Positions 24,666-32,011 of a stretch of DNA of 43,280 nucleotides are shown one piece after another. Source of the stretch: a virus; the IMG/VR virus record IMGVR_UViG_3300046694_000166, positions 1 to 43,280 of that record; one strand, written 5' to 3'. Within the stretch, counting starts at the first letter, position 1, and every line of letters starts with the position of its first letter. Made by a program: the position numbers and the translations under genes. The notes below the pieces were generated by a model. The model saw nothing but the letters and a program-made list of their open reading frames with translations. It was not told the DNA's origin and searched no databases.

Positions 24666-25991
24666 CTATTCCTTTTCCGCTGCTTTAGCGCGCTCGATCT
24701 CGGCGCGCATGAATTCGAGGTAGGCGCCGTTATCAACCACCGGCACCAGCTCACTGATTGCCCACACCATCGCGTCGGCGCGATCGGGCGACTTATCGCC
24801 CAGATAGCCCGACACGCTGAAATTCATCATCTGGTCCTCGAGCGCCGGGAACCTGCCGGCGTGCGAGACCTTGCCCTGCTCGTACAGCGCCGACACCGGC
24901 TCTGCACGGACCACCTTGCCGCGCGAGGCAGTGACTTCCTTGTACGGCGCGTTCCCGTCGGCGGCGTGCACGATGGCGCGCACCATGTCGCCGCCAAAGT
25001 TCCGCTCGCCGATGATCCGATCGGCGCCGTGTGTCTTCCAAGCCTTCACGGCCATGGCGCCCCACTGTTCGGGGCTGTACCGGCCGCTGTAATCGGCCAG
25101 CACATACACCCGATCGTCGACGCCCAGCCCTACCGCCACGATGCCGATCTCGTCGGACCGTTTGTCTTCCTTTCCCTTGCTGCCGGACGGGTCGACCGCG
25201 ACCACCACCCGCTTCATCAGCGGCAGGTCGTCCGGATCTCGCCGGAACTTCTCCAGCAGCTCCAGCGTCCACAGCGCGCCATCGATCTCCGACACGTAGC
25301 GGCCGTCGAGGAATCGACGCCGCTGCCGCTCCGGCAGGCTCTCCAGCAACTCGATGTAGCCGTCGTCGACATTCGCCCGGTTGTCGGCCGGGTTCATGAA
25401 GATGTGCCTGTAGTCGCCCGGGCGCAGCAACGTCTGCCGCGTGTCCGGATCCACCAGCTCGATGAACTGGCGATACGTCCAGTGCCCGGTGCCCACCGGG
25501 TTGAGGTCGTAGTACGCGCGGTTCTTCAAGCCGGCGACTTTCTGCGCCAAGCGAGTGAGGCCTGTCAGCACCGACTGGCGCGGGATCTGGCTGCACTCGT
25601 TGTAGTAGACCGTCGCAAACTCCATGCCCAGGATCTTCTCGACGCGTTCCTTGTCGTCGAGGCCACCGAACCAGATCTCCGATCCGTTCGGCAGCGAAAC
25701 AAAGCCGTCCTGGCGGTTGTTCTTGTACGGCACGCCCGGGTAACACAGGCGCATCACCTTCGGCAGCGTGTCCAGCCACACCGACGCCCGCAGCGCGTTG
25801 AAGCGCAAACGGAAGATGACGTGGCGACTCGCCGGCGCCTTGATTGCACGCGTTGCCATCGCGCGCACGCCGGTAAACGTCTTTCCCGATCGCGAACCAC
25901 CCACCAGCAGCGTGTGCCGCTGAGGTCCAGCCAACAGGCAATTCGCCTCCTGCTGTTTGGGCGTTAACTCACAACGCGGAGTCGGTGGCAT
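24666..25991 (-). CDS. terL: Terminase large subunit
   Basis: A 441-aa packaging motor. The ATPase domain has Walker A GGSRSGKT at 31-38 and a Walker B-like FATVYYNECS at 125-134. The nuclease domain has VVVAVDPSGSK with Asp267 and SPDRADAMVW with Asp403/Asp406. It overlaps the small subunit by 23 bases and precedes the portal gene. Together with the Sf6-like small subunit it suggests headful packaging, which fits the circular assembly. Confidence 0.95.
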   Translation of the reverse strand: MPPTPRCELTPKQQEANCLLAGPQRHTLLVGGSRSGKTFTGVRAMATRAIKAPASRHVIFRLRFNALRASVWLDTLPKVMRLCYPGVPYKNNRQDGFVSLPNGSEIWFGGLDDKERVEKILGMEFATVYYNECSQIPRQSVLTGLTRLAQKVAGLKNRAYYDLNPVGTGHWTYRQFIELVDPDTRQTLLRPGDYRHIFMNPADNRANVDDGYIELLESLPERQRRRFLDGRYVSEIDGALWTLELLEKFRRDPDDLPLMKRVVVAVDPSGSKGKEDKRSDEIGIVAVGLGVDDRVYVLADYSGRYSPEQWGAMAVKAWKTHGADRIIGERNFGGDMVRAIVHAADGNAPYKEVTASRGKVVRAEPVSALYEQGKVSHAGRFPALEDQMMNFSVSGYLGDKSPDRADAMVWAISELVPVVDNGAYLEFMRAEIERAKAAEKE

Positions 25992-26400
25992 CCAGGTGTA
26001 CCGTGATGCCGCCCTGGTGCTCGTGCTCGACCTTCTCGCCGTAGCGCTTCGGATCCCACTTGGCCAGCAGCTTCAGCCGTGTTTCGACGCGAAGCTTGGA
26101 GCGCATCACCGCTTCCTTGTCGATCACCACGACCTCCTCGCGGCCACGCAACTCGAGCTTGTAGTCGCCCTGGTTGTCGTCGGCGATGCGCAGGCAGTCG
26201 TCGGCGATAGCGTCGTAGCCTTCGTCGCGTGCCGCCTGCACTTCCTTGCCGATGTTCTCGTCCTGGTTCCGCCAGTTGTTGACGGTCTTGCGATCGATGC
26301 CCAGATCGCGGCAAATCGAGGTGAGCGGTTCGCCCTTGGCCAGCCGTTCGCATATCTGCGGAACGAGCACGTCACGGTCGTATAAGGGCTTGCCGCTCAC
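25969..26400 (-). CDS. terS: Terminase small subunit (Sf6-like)
   Basis: 143 aa. The N-terminal helix-turn-helix (ICERLAKGEPLTSICRDLGIDRKTVNNWR in two parts) is followed by an oligomerisation region and the RLKLLAKWDPKRYGEKVE motif characteristic of the Sf6-type small terminase family. It recognises the packaging site and stimulates the large subunit, with which it overlaps. Confidence 0.9.
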   Translation of the reverse strand: MSGKPLYDRDVLVPQICERLAKGEPLTSICRDLGIDRKTVNNWRNQDENIGKEVQAARDEGYDAIADDCLRIADDNQGDYKLELRGREEVVVIDKEAVMRSKLRVETRLKLLAKWDPKRYGEKVEHEHQGGITVHLDATDSAL

Positions 26401-26415
26401 CTGGTGCGCTCCTGC

Positions 26416-26721
26416 TTACGCCTCGGCCGCCGGCGCCGGTGCGGGCGTCGACTTCTTAAACAGGCCCGTGGTGTTGAAGATCGCCACGGCCGCATTGATC
26501 AGCGGAGTGAGCACGGAGCTCAAGCTGGTGACCGCTTTCAGGTCGGCTCCGGCAGCAACCAGGAACGCGTTCACCTTGAGTTCGGCGGCCTGCAGCTTGG
26601 CGCTGCCGGTGATGCCCGGGACATTGGCCAGGGTGGCTTCGACGCTCTGCACAGCCTGGTCGATCACGCTGAACAGGTTGGGCACGAGGGAAAGGATGGT
26701 GAAAAGCGCAGACAGTGACAT
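26416..26721 (-). CDS. Small Ala-rich protein between spanins and terminase, unknown
   Basis: 101 aa from ATG 26721 with GGAGGAA upstream (MSLSALFTILSLVPNLFSVI). The N-terminus is hydrophobic and could form an amphipathic or membrane helix. The rest is helical and Ala/Val-rich, ending in a Pro/Ala tail (KKSTPAPAPAAEA). No family is recognised. Similar small hydrophobic proteins adjoin lysis cassettes, but a lysis role is not shown. The longer in-frame upstream extension overlaps the spanin gene and lacks coding character. Confidence 0.7.
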   Translation of the reverse strand: MSLSALFTILSLVPNLFSVIDQAVQSVEATLANVPGITGSAKLQAAELKVNAFLVAAGADLKAVTSLSSVLTPLINAAVAIFNTTGLFKKSTPAPAPAAEA

Positions 26722-26737
26722 GGGTTCCTCCGGTGAG

Positions 26738-27082
26738 TTACTGGATGAGACCGCGGCGACGGTCGTCGTCGAGGCAGTCGGTGACGCCGTTGTAGCGATC
26801 GGCGTTTCGCTTGAAGACGCCGGCGGCTCCGATGCCCCATTGGTCGAGGTCGACGACGTGCTCGCGGGCGAGGCGAAGCTGTTGGCGGGCGGTGACGAGA
26901 TCTGCGGGCTCGCTGTCGAGGTCGAGGCCGGCCGGCTGAAGAGGAAACTGGTGAAGCTTTTCCGGAGGTTCATGCTCACCGCACCTCACGATTGGCGTCG
27001 GCAATGGCGGCTGCGACGTCGGCTTGTTGCTTGCGCACGCTGCCAGCAGCAGCGGCAGCGCGAGCGTGATCGAGATCCGCAT
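26738..27082 (-). CDS. o-spanin-like lipoprotein (Rz1-type), overlaps i-spanin
   Basis: 114 aa from ATG 27082. It starts MRISITLALPLLLAACASNK: a short signal peptide with lipobox LAAC, so Cys16 should be lipidated and placed in the outer membrane. It is Pro-rich after the lipobox (PTSQPPLPTPIVR). The gene begins inside the i-spanin gene in another frame and extends past its end, the classic overlapping Rz/Rz1 arrangement. The C-terminal part is longer than most Rz1 proteins. It would disrupt the outer membrane at lysis. Confidence 0.75.
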   Translation of the reverse strand: MRISITLALPLLLAACASNKPTSQPPLPTPIVRCGEHEPPEKLHQFPLQPAGLDLDSEPADLVTARQQLRLAREHVVDLDQWGIGAAGVFKRNADRYNGVTDCLDDDRRRGLIQ

Positions 27083-27272
27083 CGTTCTGCTCCCGGTCGG
27101 TGGCGACCTTGCGCGCGGTGTCGTCGCGCACGTCCGATTCATGGGCTTCGGCCCGCGCCTGGTGGTCGGTGGCCTTCACGGCATCCGACGCAGCCTTGCG
27201 GCCGAGGAAGTACTTCGTGAGTGACGCGAACGCGCTGCCCAGCAGCGAGAACAGCAGGCTGAGCAAGCTCAC
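26976..27272 (-). CDS. i-spanin-like protein (Rz-type)
   Basis: 98 aa from GTG 27272, which overlaps the holin stop (GTGA). An N-terminal transmembrane segment (SLLSLLFSLLGSAFASLTKYF across the first 22 residues) is followed by a charged periplasmic coiled coil (KATDHQARAEAHESDVRDD ... KQQADVAAAIADANREV). This is the topology of an inner-membrane spanin subunit. The partner lipoprotein begins inside this gene. Confidence 0.75.
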   Translation of the reverse strand: MSLLSLLFSLLGSAFASLTKYFLGRKAASDAVKATDHQARAEAHESDVRDDTARKVATDREQNDADLDHARAAAAAGSVRKQQADVAAAIADANREVR

Positions 27273-27589
27273 AGCGTCACCTTCCGCGCCTTCTGCCGGT
27301 GCAAGCCCTGCAGCACGTAGCGCCACCAGGGGCACGGCGACTGCATGGCGAACAGCGCCGTCAACGCCACCTGCAGGGCGATCTCGTTCGGGCTGGCGTT
27401 GCGCAGTTCCGGGAACAGGACGGCAACGCCGGCGCAGGCAGTGACGACGATCAGGGCGCTGAGGCGCGCCCAGTGCTGCGCAATGCCGCGCACGGTGCGG
27501 ATGACCGGCATCGCCGTCGCATCCTGCAGCATGGCCATGCCCGTGGCAGCAGCCACGAACGCGGAGAGCCAACCGATCAACTGGATCAT
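27269..27589 (-). CDS. Membrane protein, probable holin
   Basis: 106 aa with about three hydrophobic segments (IQLIGWLSAFVAAATGMAM; LSALIVVTACAGVAVLF; IALQVALTALFAMQSPCPW) and a basic C-terminus (LQGLHRQKARKV). It overlaps neighbours on both sides by ATGA/GTGA within the endolysin-spanin cassette. Three-TM topology and context fit a phage holin of the type that adjoins a GH108 endolysin, but the family is not certain. Confidence 0.75.
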   Translation of the reverse strand: MIQLIGWLSAFVAAATGMAMLQDATAMPVIRTVRGIAQHWARLSALIVVTACAGVAVLFPELRNASPNEIALQVALTALFAMQSPCPWWRYVLQGLHRQKARKVTL

Positions 27590-28005
27590 GGGGAGCCCCC
27601 ACTGGTCTGATCGGTTGCCCCCCGGCCCGATACCTCACGAACTAGGCGCGCCCTGGCTGCGGGCACGAGCGTTTGCGCGAAGAAGGCGAGCACGCCTCCC
27701 ACGGCTGGCTCGGCGTCCTTGATGAACGCAAAGCCGGGTATCGCACTGAGTGCGATCGTTGCGCACGTCGCGATAAACGCGAAGGCGATGGTGAGCGCCA
27801 TCATCGTTCGCCTGGTCACGACGGGCGGCTGCACGATCAGGCCACCGGCGGATCCGGCGAAAGCCATGAAGGCCAGCGCCGGCGGCACGCCGATGAACAC
27901 GAGCGGGCTGTTCCATGTCGCGGCGGCCGCCACCGTCGACCAGCCACAAGCGAGAAACGCAGCGATAGCCGCGAACGGGTCGCGCATGAGCACTCGTTCA
28001 TTCAT
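27586..28005 (-). CDS. Small membrane protein of lysis cassette (holin or antiholin candidate)
   Basis: 139 aa with hydrophobic segments at about 13-30, 33-55 and 70-90 and a basic C-terminus. The ATG overlaps the endolysin stop (ATGA), and its own stop overlaps the next holin-like gene. Two adjacent membrane proteins in a lysis cassette often act as holin and antiholin or as a pair; which is which cannot be decided here. Confidence 0.7.
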   Translation of the reverse strand: MNERVLMRDPFAAIAAFLACGWSTVAAAATWNSPLVFIGVPPALAFMAFAGSAGGLIVQPPVVTRRTMMALTIAFAFIATCATIALSAIPGFAFIKDAEPAVGGVLAFFAQTLVPAARARLVREVSGRGATDQTSGGSP

Positions 28006-28643
28006 GCCGCGGCTCCGAGGTGCTTCGCGTTGTAGGTCTTGACGGTGGTGAGCGGCGCCGTCGGTACCGTGATGGCGTTACCGCATGCCATGTCGAAAGC
28101 GCGATCGATGACGCCGGTGTCGCCCTGCTGGTGACCAGGCAAAGCACCCATCACGCGGCGCTGCCAGCCCAGGCCGAACTCGCCATAGGTCGGCAGCGAG
28201 CGCATGAAGTTCATGCGTGCATTGCACACGCCGTCCGTGAGAGCCGTGACGCCGTAGGTGGCGCAGTGCACGGCGATCGCCTGCAGCGTCTTCGGTCCGA
28301 TCACGCCATCGGCTGCCACAGCGACCAGGCCTTGCAGCGTGCGAGCAGCACGACTGACACCGGAGTTCACGGCGAAGTCGAACACGGCGTAGTCCAGGCC
28401 GAGCGGCAGCTGGTCGCCGCAGATCGGGGCCCAGTAGCGGGAGCTGTAGAGCTGGCGCAGCTCCGGGTCGCTGATCAACCGAACCGACTGGCGCGGCTGG
28501 TGGTAGTCGTCGCGGAACTCGTCGTAGACCGTCTGGGTGACACCCCGGTAGGTCGCGCCGCCCGGGTCTTTCGGGTTGTCCACCCAGCCGCCTTCATAGA
28601 CCAGCGTGAGATCCAGGCTGGTGAGGAGGTTCCAAGCGGACAA
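28002..28643 (-). CDS. Endolysin, GH108 N-acetylmuramidase
   Basis: 213 aa. The N-terminal VYEGGWVDNPKDPGGATYRG is the signature of glycoside hydrolase family 108, with Glu17 as the predicted catalytic acid. The middle shows FDFAVNSGVSRAARTLQG and VAADGVIGPKTLQAI, a peptidoglycan-binding motif typical of these enzymes. No signal peptide is visible, so export would need a holin. It is the first gene after the late terminator hairpin. Confidence 0.92.
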   Translation of the reverse strand: MSAWNLLTSLDLTLVYEGGWVDNPKDPGGATYRGVTQTVYDEFRDDYHQPRQSVRLISDPELRQLYSSRYWAPICGDQLPLGLDYAVFDFAVNSGVSRAARTLQGLVAVAADGVIGPKTLQAIAVHCATYGVTALTDGVCNARMNFMRSLPTYGEFGLGWQRRVMGALPGHQQGDTGVIDRAFDMACGNAITVPTAPLTTVKTYNAKHLGAAA

Positions 28644-28660
28644 GCTGCGCTCCAGGCAAC

Positions 28661-28689
28661 AAAAAAGCCCCGGCCGGGTGGCCGAGGCT
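28661..28689 (-). terminator. Terminator hairpin ahead of lysis genes
   Basis: Leftward strand: 10-bp stem AGCCTCGGCC/GGCCGGGGCT, loop ACCC, then TTTTTT. It lies between the candidate late promoter and the endolysin gene, like a lambda tR'. Confidence 0.85.
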
Positions 28690-28715
28690 TCTTGGTGGTG
28701 ACTTTGTGTGTGGGG

Positions 28716-28744
28716 AAAATACCCCCGCTTTTGTAATTACACAA
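28716..28744 (-). promoter_or_regulatory. Candidate late promoter (pR'-like)
   Basis: Leftward strand: -35 TTGTGT (28739-28744), 17-base spacer, -10 TATTTT (28716-28721). Transcription would start near 28708 and meet the hairpin at 28689-28661 within ~50 bases. It lies between the last early gene and the endolysin. Confidence 0.45.
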
Positions 28745-28750
28745 GCCCCA

Positions 28751-29110
28751 TCAACGGGGGAGCATCGCCTGTTTGGCAAACTCGATCGCCAGCGCTTTGA
28801 TCACGTCGATCGTCAGAGACATGCCCTTGTCCTTGGCGGTCTTCTTCATTCGCGCCCAGGTGGTGTCGCTCCGAATCCGCTCCAGCAGCTCGTGCCCCTG
28901 CCATGTCAGGCGAAGCGCCGAGGCAAAGTTCGCGCTCGGGCTGTTGGCCAAGCCAACGTAGCCGATGATGTATTTACCTTCACCAAGAATCTTGATGTGG
29001 TATGCCCAGGCAACCTGGTCGACGTCGGGTAGCGATTTGATCGCGACGTCACTGTCATGCTCTTCAAGAGCCATCAAAATCTTTCGCACCACTTCCCAGT
29101 CGCGCTTCAT
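28751..29110 (-). CDS. DUF2513-family protein
   Basis: A 119-aa protein matching DUF2513: MKRDWEVVRKILMALEEHD start and LTWQGHELLERIRSDTTWARMKK core, a winged-helix-like pattern. The family is common in prophages, with no established function. It overlaps the Q-like gene by ATGA and is the last gene before the late promoter/terminator region, so a regulatory role is conceivable. Confidence 0.85.
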   Translation of the reverse strand: MKRDWEVVRKILMALEEHDSDVAIKSLPDVDQVAWAYHIKILGEGKYIIGYVGLANSPSANFASALRLTWQGHELLERIRSDTTWARMKKTAKDKGMSLTIDVIKALAIEFAKQAMLPR

Positions 29111-29523
29111 GCGGACATCCCCTCTTCGGACGTTTCGCTGAAGGGTATCCGAAGCCAGCCTGCGATGTACTTCCTCGCGCCCTGGAGGTGCTGGTAGTAC
29201 CTGGTGCGCGGCACGTCGAAGCCATCGCCGCGCAGGTCGTCGAGCTTGTCATCCATCGTCCAGCTGGGGTGGAAGTACTCGCAGCGAAGCACCGCAGCAG
29301 GCACACGTCCCTGCGACTGGATAGCGAGGGCGTGCACCGCGTCCTGCACGTCATCCGCTTCCGGTGTCGCCGGCGTCTGGCCAAGGCCGGTCGGCGGTCG
29401 GCCGCCCCACTTCATCATCTGGCCCATGGGCGATTTGATGCCTTCGTCCAGGTCGTAGATGCCGCCCGCGTAGGCTGCTGCCCAGTCCCGAAGGCGTGCC
29501 TCGAGGTCTCCGGTGCGCCGCAT
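29107..29523 (-). CDS. Candidate late-gene regulator (Q/ArpU-like)
   Basis: A 138-aa protein. The C-terminal half (AVLRCEYFHPSWTMDDKLDDL then VPRTRYYQHLQGARKYIAGWL) has the form of the sigma-region-4-like helix-turn-helix of Q/RinA/ArpU-type phage regulators. It lies two genes upstream of a promoter followed at once by a terminator, as lambda Q does. The assignment is moderate: it rests on helix pattern and position, with no diagnostic motif. Confidence 0.5.
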   Translation of the reverse strand: MRRTGDLEARLRDWAAAYAGGIYDLDEGIKSPMGQMMKWGGRPPTGLGQTPATPEADDVQDAVHALAIQSQGRVPAAVLRCEYFHPSWTMDDKLDDLRGDGFDVPRTRYYQHLQGARKYIAGWLRIPFSETSEEGMSA

Positions 29524-29526
29524 GTC

Positions 29527-29739
29527 CTACCCCCTGATCGTGCGTTCATCGAGTTCGAAGTTGATTCCAGGCGTCTCGACGCAGGCCGGGAATTTGCGGT
29601 CGTCTTTCGGGCAGTGGCTGTGGCCCCAGTGGGTCACGCGGTGGATGCAGTGGTCGCAGACGTTGGCCATGCGATCGCGAATGCGCTTAGCCAGCGCGCG
29701 CTCGGTTTCGTGCTCGGGCTTCGTGAGCGCGTCGCCCAT
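29527..29739 (-). CDS. Small Cys/His-rich protein, unknown
   Basis: 70 aa with CDHCIHRVTHWGHSHC, a likely zinc-binding cluster, and a charged N-terminus. No family is recognised. It sits directly after the next upstream ORF (adjacent TGA-ATG) in the tightly packed leftward early operon. Confidence 0.7.
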   Translation of the reverse strand: MGDALTKPEHETERALAKRIRDRMANVCDHCIHRVTHWGHSHCPKDDRKFPACVETPGINFELDERTIRG

Positions 29740-29955
29740 TCATTCGGCTCCCGGTGGGCGGCCGCGCTGGCCAGTGCTGCGCGGCTGGTGGCCGTGGCCG
29801 TTCGTGCCATCGGGCACGCTGTCGTGATCGCGGCAGCTGTGGCGTTCCATCGGGTAGAAGAAGCCGTGTCTGGCAGCGGCCATGCAGCGTCCCATTCCGG
29901 CGCTGGGATTCGACGAGGCGTGCTGGAAGTGGCGACAGTGATCGCAAGTGATCAT
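29740..29955 (-). CDS. Small Cys-rich protein, unknown
   Basis: 71 aa from ATG 29955. The N-terminus ITCDHCRHFQ with later GMGRCMAAARHGFF and HSCRDH suggests a small zinc-binding protein; the C-terminus is Gly/Pro/Arg-rich. It overlaps its upstream neighbour by four bases. A longer upstream in-frame extension overlaps other genes and is not used. Confidence 0.65.
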   Translation of the reverse strand: MITCDHCRHFQHASSNPSAGMGRCMAAARHGFFYPMERHSCRDHDSVPDGTNGHGHQPRSTGQRGRPPGAE

Positions 29956-30146
29956 CGGCGCCTCACCTTGACGTCCACGAGCATGCCGAGCATCCGCTGC
30001 ACCGACACGCGGTAGACGAACTTCCGCCCCTTGTATCGACGTGCCACACGCCAGTCGTCTTTCACGAACAGCACCGTCGTCGGCGCCATTGACGCCTTGC
30101 GCCACACGCTGTGCATCGCCTCAGCGATCTCTGTCGCCGCCGTCAC
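29952..30146 (-). CDS. Small basic protein, unknown
   Basis: 64 aa from GTG 30146, overlapping the upstream stop (GTGA). It ends in a strongly basic tract (VDVKVRRR) and has a beta-like middle (TTVLFVKDDWRVARRYKG). It may bind nucleic acid; no family is recognised. Confidence 0.6.
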   Translation of the reverse strand: MTAATEIAEAMHSVWRKASMAPTTVLFVKDDWRVARRYKGRKFVYRVSVQRMLGMLVDVKVRRR

Positions 30147-30502
30147 GATCCGACCTCGCTGTGGTCTTCCCAGGTGAACTCGCTCACGGGCAGATGCTTT
30201 CCGCAACCGCAGCACCAGGTCGCGCCGTAGAAGTACGGGTCGCGTGCGTACGTCTCGGCGAGCGGCGTGCTCATCGTGGTGGCGACGCCGCAGCCGCCCA
30301 GGCCTTTGCTCGATAGCAACGGATACGGAACGGGCGAACCGTCGAGCATGTACTGGTGCACGTAGGTGCGGCGCACCTTTCGCACGAAGCCCTTGGCGCG
30401 CTCTTCCTTGCTCAGCACCAGGTAAGCGGCGTTTTGCTTGCCGGTCTCGGGATCGCCGAAGCGACGGATGCGCGGATCGTTGGGGTCGGTGGTGTGCGTC
30501 AT
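30143..30502 (-). CDS. Phage protein with C-terminal Cys cluster, unknown
   Basis: 119 aa from ATG 30502 (MTHTTDPNDPRIRRFGDPETG). The N-terminal half is basic (KEERAKGFVRKVRRTYVHQYM), and the C-terminus holds WCCGCGKHLPVSEF, a possible metal site. Small proteins of this type are frequent in early regions of proteobacterial phages but have no known function. It overlaps both neighbours by four bases. Confidence 0.7.
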   Translation of the reverse strand: MTHTTDPNDPRIRRFGDPETGKQNAAYLVLSKEERAKGFVRKVRRTYVHQYMLDGSPVPYPLLSSKGLGGCGVATTMSTPLAETYARDPYFYGATWCCGCGKHLPVSEFTWEDHSEVGS

Positions 30503-30747
30503 GCCGGCAGGCCTCCCTCTTTGCGTGCCAAGCGCTCGGCCGTTTGTTCGTCTACCAGGCGAAGGTGGATGCCGTCGTCCAGCTCCTGCACCGTCAGGAA
30601 CAGGCCCTCGGGCGTGGACTGGATGTCGTGGAGGCTGATCACGACGTGACCGCCTTGCTTGGCCACCAGCAGCGCGGCGAACTTCATCCACTGCTCGCGC
30701 ACGGCGTTGGTCATTGCGTGATTCGGGTTCAACTCGCGAGCAGTCAT
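30499..30747 (-). CDS. Small protein, unknown
   Basis: 82 aa from ATG 30747 (MTARELNPNHAMTNAVREQW). It appears to be a compact alpha/beta protein (KFAALLVAKQGGHVVISLHDI). It overlaps rusA by four bases at its start and the next gene by four at its end. Function unknown. Confidence 0.65.
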   Translation of the reverse strand: MTARELNPNHAMTNAVREQWMKFAALLVAKQGGHVVISLHDIQSTPEGLFLTVQELDDGIHLRLVDEQTAERLARKEGGLPA

Positions 30748-31289
30748 GCCGCGGCTCCTTCGAATAAGCCCGGCGCCACGAGCTCGCGTTGCAGGGCGGT
30801 GATGGTTACCACGACGCGGGCGCCGTGCTCGTCTGGCTCTGCACGCTCGAGCTGGATCCGGTGCAGCTGCTTGTCGTCCTCCCAGGCGATGCCGTTGAGC
30901 GCATCGCTCAGCACCTTTTCGCAGTTGCCCAGGTCGATGCACTGCACCGTGTCGGCCCAGTTGTCGGGATCCTTGCGCGCGCGCTTTGCCCAGTCCTGCG
31001 GACGGTTCGGATAGAGGCGCAGCGTCATGGCCAGGCGACCGCGCAGCTGCGTCACACCGGCGCGCGTGGCCAGTGCCGAGACCTCTTTTCGGTACGCCTT
31101 CGCCTCGGCAGTCGGGACGATCGTGATGTGGTTGCCGATGCGCACCGGGCGCCAGTAGCGGTTGCTGCTGATCGGGTACGGCAGTACGAGCTCGATGCGG
31201 TCCTCATCCCAGGTCGAAAAAACGGAACCGGGCATCTGTGAGCACAGCAGACACGACGGCTTCCGGCATTCGCACATGCGCTTCGCCAT
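30744..31289 (-). CDS. rusA: RusA-family Holliday junction resolvase
   Basis: 181 aa from ATG 31289. The core VLPYPISSNRYWRP, then KDPDNWADTV (Asp109), KVLSDALNGI (Asp129) and WEDDKQ (Asp138/139), is the RusA fold with its acidic catalytic residues. RusA cuts four-way DNA junctions during phage replication and recombination. An unusual N-terminal extension carries CECRKPSCLLC, a candidate zinc site absent from E. coli RusA. It shares one base with the stop of the small membrane gene upstream. Confidence 0.9.
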   Translation of the reverse strand: MAKRMCECRKPSCLLCSQMPGSVFSTWDEDRIELVLPYPISSNRYWRPVRIGNHITIVPTAEAKAYRKEVSALATRAGVTQLRGRLAMTLRLYPNRPQDWAKRARKDPDNWADTVQCIDLGNCEKVLSDALNGIAWEDDKQLHRIQLERAEPDEHGARVVVTITALQRELVAPGLFEGAAA

Positions 31290-31450
31290 CAGTGATTCCC
31301 TCCGCCCAGCGTCGCGATCACCGCAACGCAGACCGTGATGATCGCCATGGCCAGCACCACCGCGAGGCGCTGGGTGAACTTCGTGGGGCGAACCGGCAAC
31401 TCCTTGCTGTCTGTCGCGCGGGTGCGGGTGCGCGTGATGTGGGAACTCAT
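31289..31450 (-). CDS. Small single-TM protein, 53 aa
   Basis: ATG 31450 is preceded by GAGGAGA. A basic N-terminus (MSSHITRTRTRATDSKE) leads to one transmembrane helix (LAVVLAMAIITVCVAVIATL) and a short GGGNH tail. The gene exactly fills the space between the loader-like gene (4-base overlap) and rusA (one-base overlap). Function unknown; a membrane tether or an anti-host peptide are possibilities only. Confidence 0.75.
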   Translation of the reverse strand: MSSHITRTRTRATDSKELPVRPTKFTQRLAVVLAMAIITVCVAVIATLGGGNH

Positions 31451-32001
31451 CGCGTCTCCTCACCTGCCGGCTCGTCACTGATCCCCAGCTGCTTGCCGAT
31501 CTCGTCGAGGTAGCGGCGAGCGACAGCCGGATCCGCAGGCGTGGGCTTCTCGCGCTTCGAGTGCCCGATGGCTGCAGCAGCTTCGGCGGGCAGCGGCTTG
31601 CTGCGCATGACGTGCTCGGAGGTGAGCTCGTAGGCCTCTTTGACCGCACGCTCGCAGCGGTATTCGTCGCCGGAGTTGTACTCGACGGTGTTGAGGTAGG
31701 CCCAGAACTGGCGCATGAACGGCGAGATCGTTTCGCCCGGATAGGCCATGCGGTGGCGGACGACGGCGATGCTGGGAATGTCCATGCACATGGCGCGGAA
31801 CTCGGGCAGCGTCGGTGGCCAGCCATCGGTGGACGTGATCGCGGCGGACAGGCCGTGCGCGAGCTGCGTGGGTGTCAGCTGCTCGAGGCCCTTGGCCCAG
31901 GTCACGCCAGCGCCCTGGTCGGGGTTGTCACCGAACGAGCTGGTCCAGCGGTGGCCGTAGATCTCAGCCATGCGAAGCCAGAGTGTGCGCATGCGGCTCA
32001 T
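31447..32001 (-). CDS. Replication protein P-like helicase loader
   Basis: 184 aa from ATG 32001 (MSRMRTLWLRMAEIYGHRW). The pattern WTSSFGDNP ... WAKGLEQLTPTQLAHGL, then GWPPTLPEFRAMC, matches the lambda P-like/loader family found beside initiator genes, which recruits host DnaB. It follows the DUF1376-type replication gene by 10 bases. A longer Thr/Ser-rich upstream extension overlaps that gene and is rejected. Confidence 0.75.
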   Translation of the reverse strand: MSRMRTLWLRMAEIYGHRWTSSFGDNPDQGAGVTWAKGLEQLTPTQLAHGLSAAITSTDGWPPTLPEFRAMCMDIPSIAVVRHRMAYPGETISPFMRQFWAYLNTVEYNSGDEYRCERAVKEAYELTSEHVMRSKPLPAEAAAAIGHSKREKPTPADPAVARRYLDEIGKQLGISDEPAGEETR

Positions 32002-32011
32002 GGTCGAGGCG

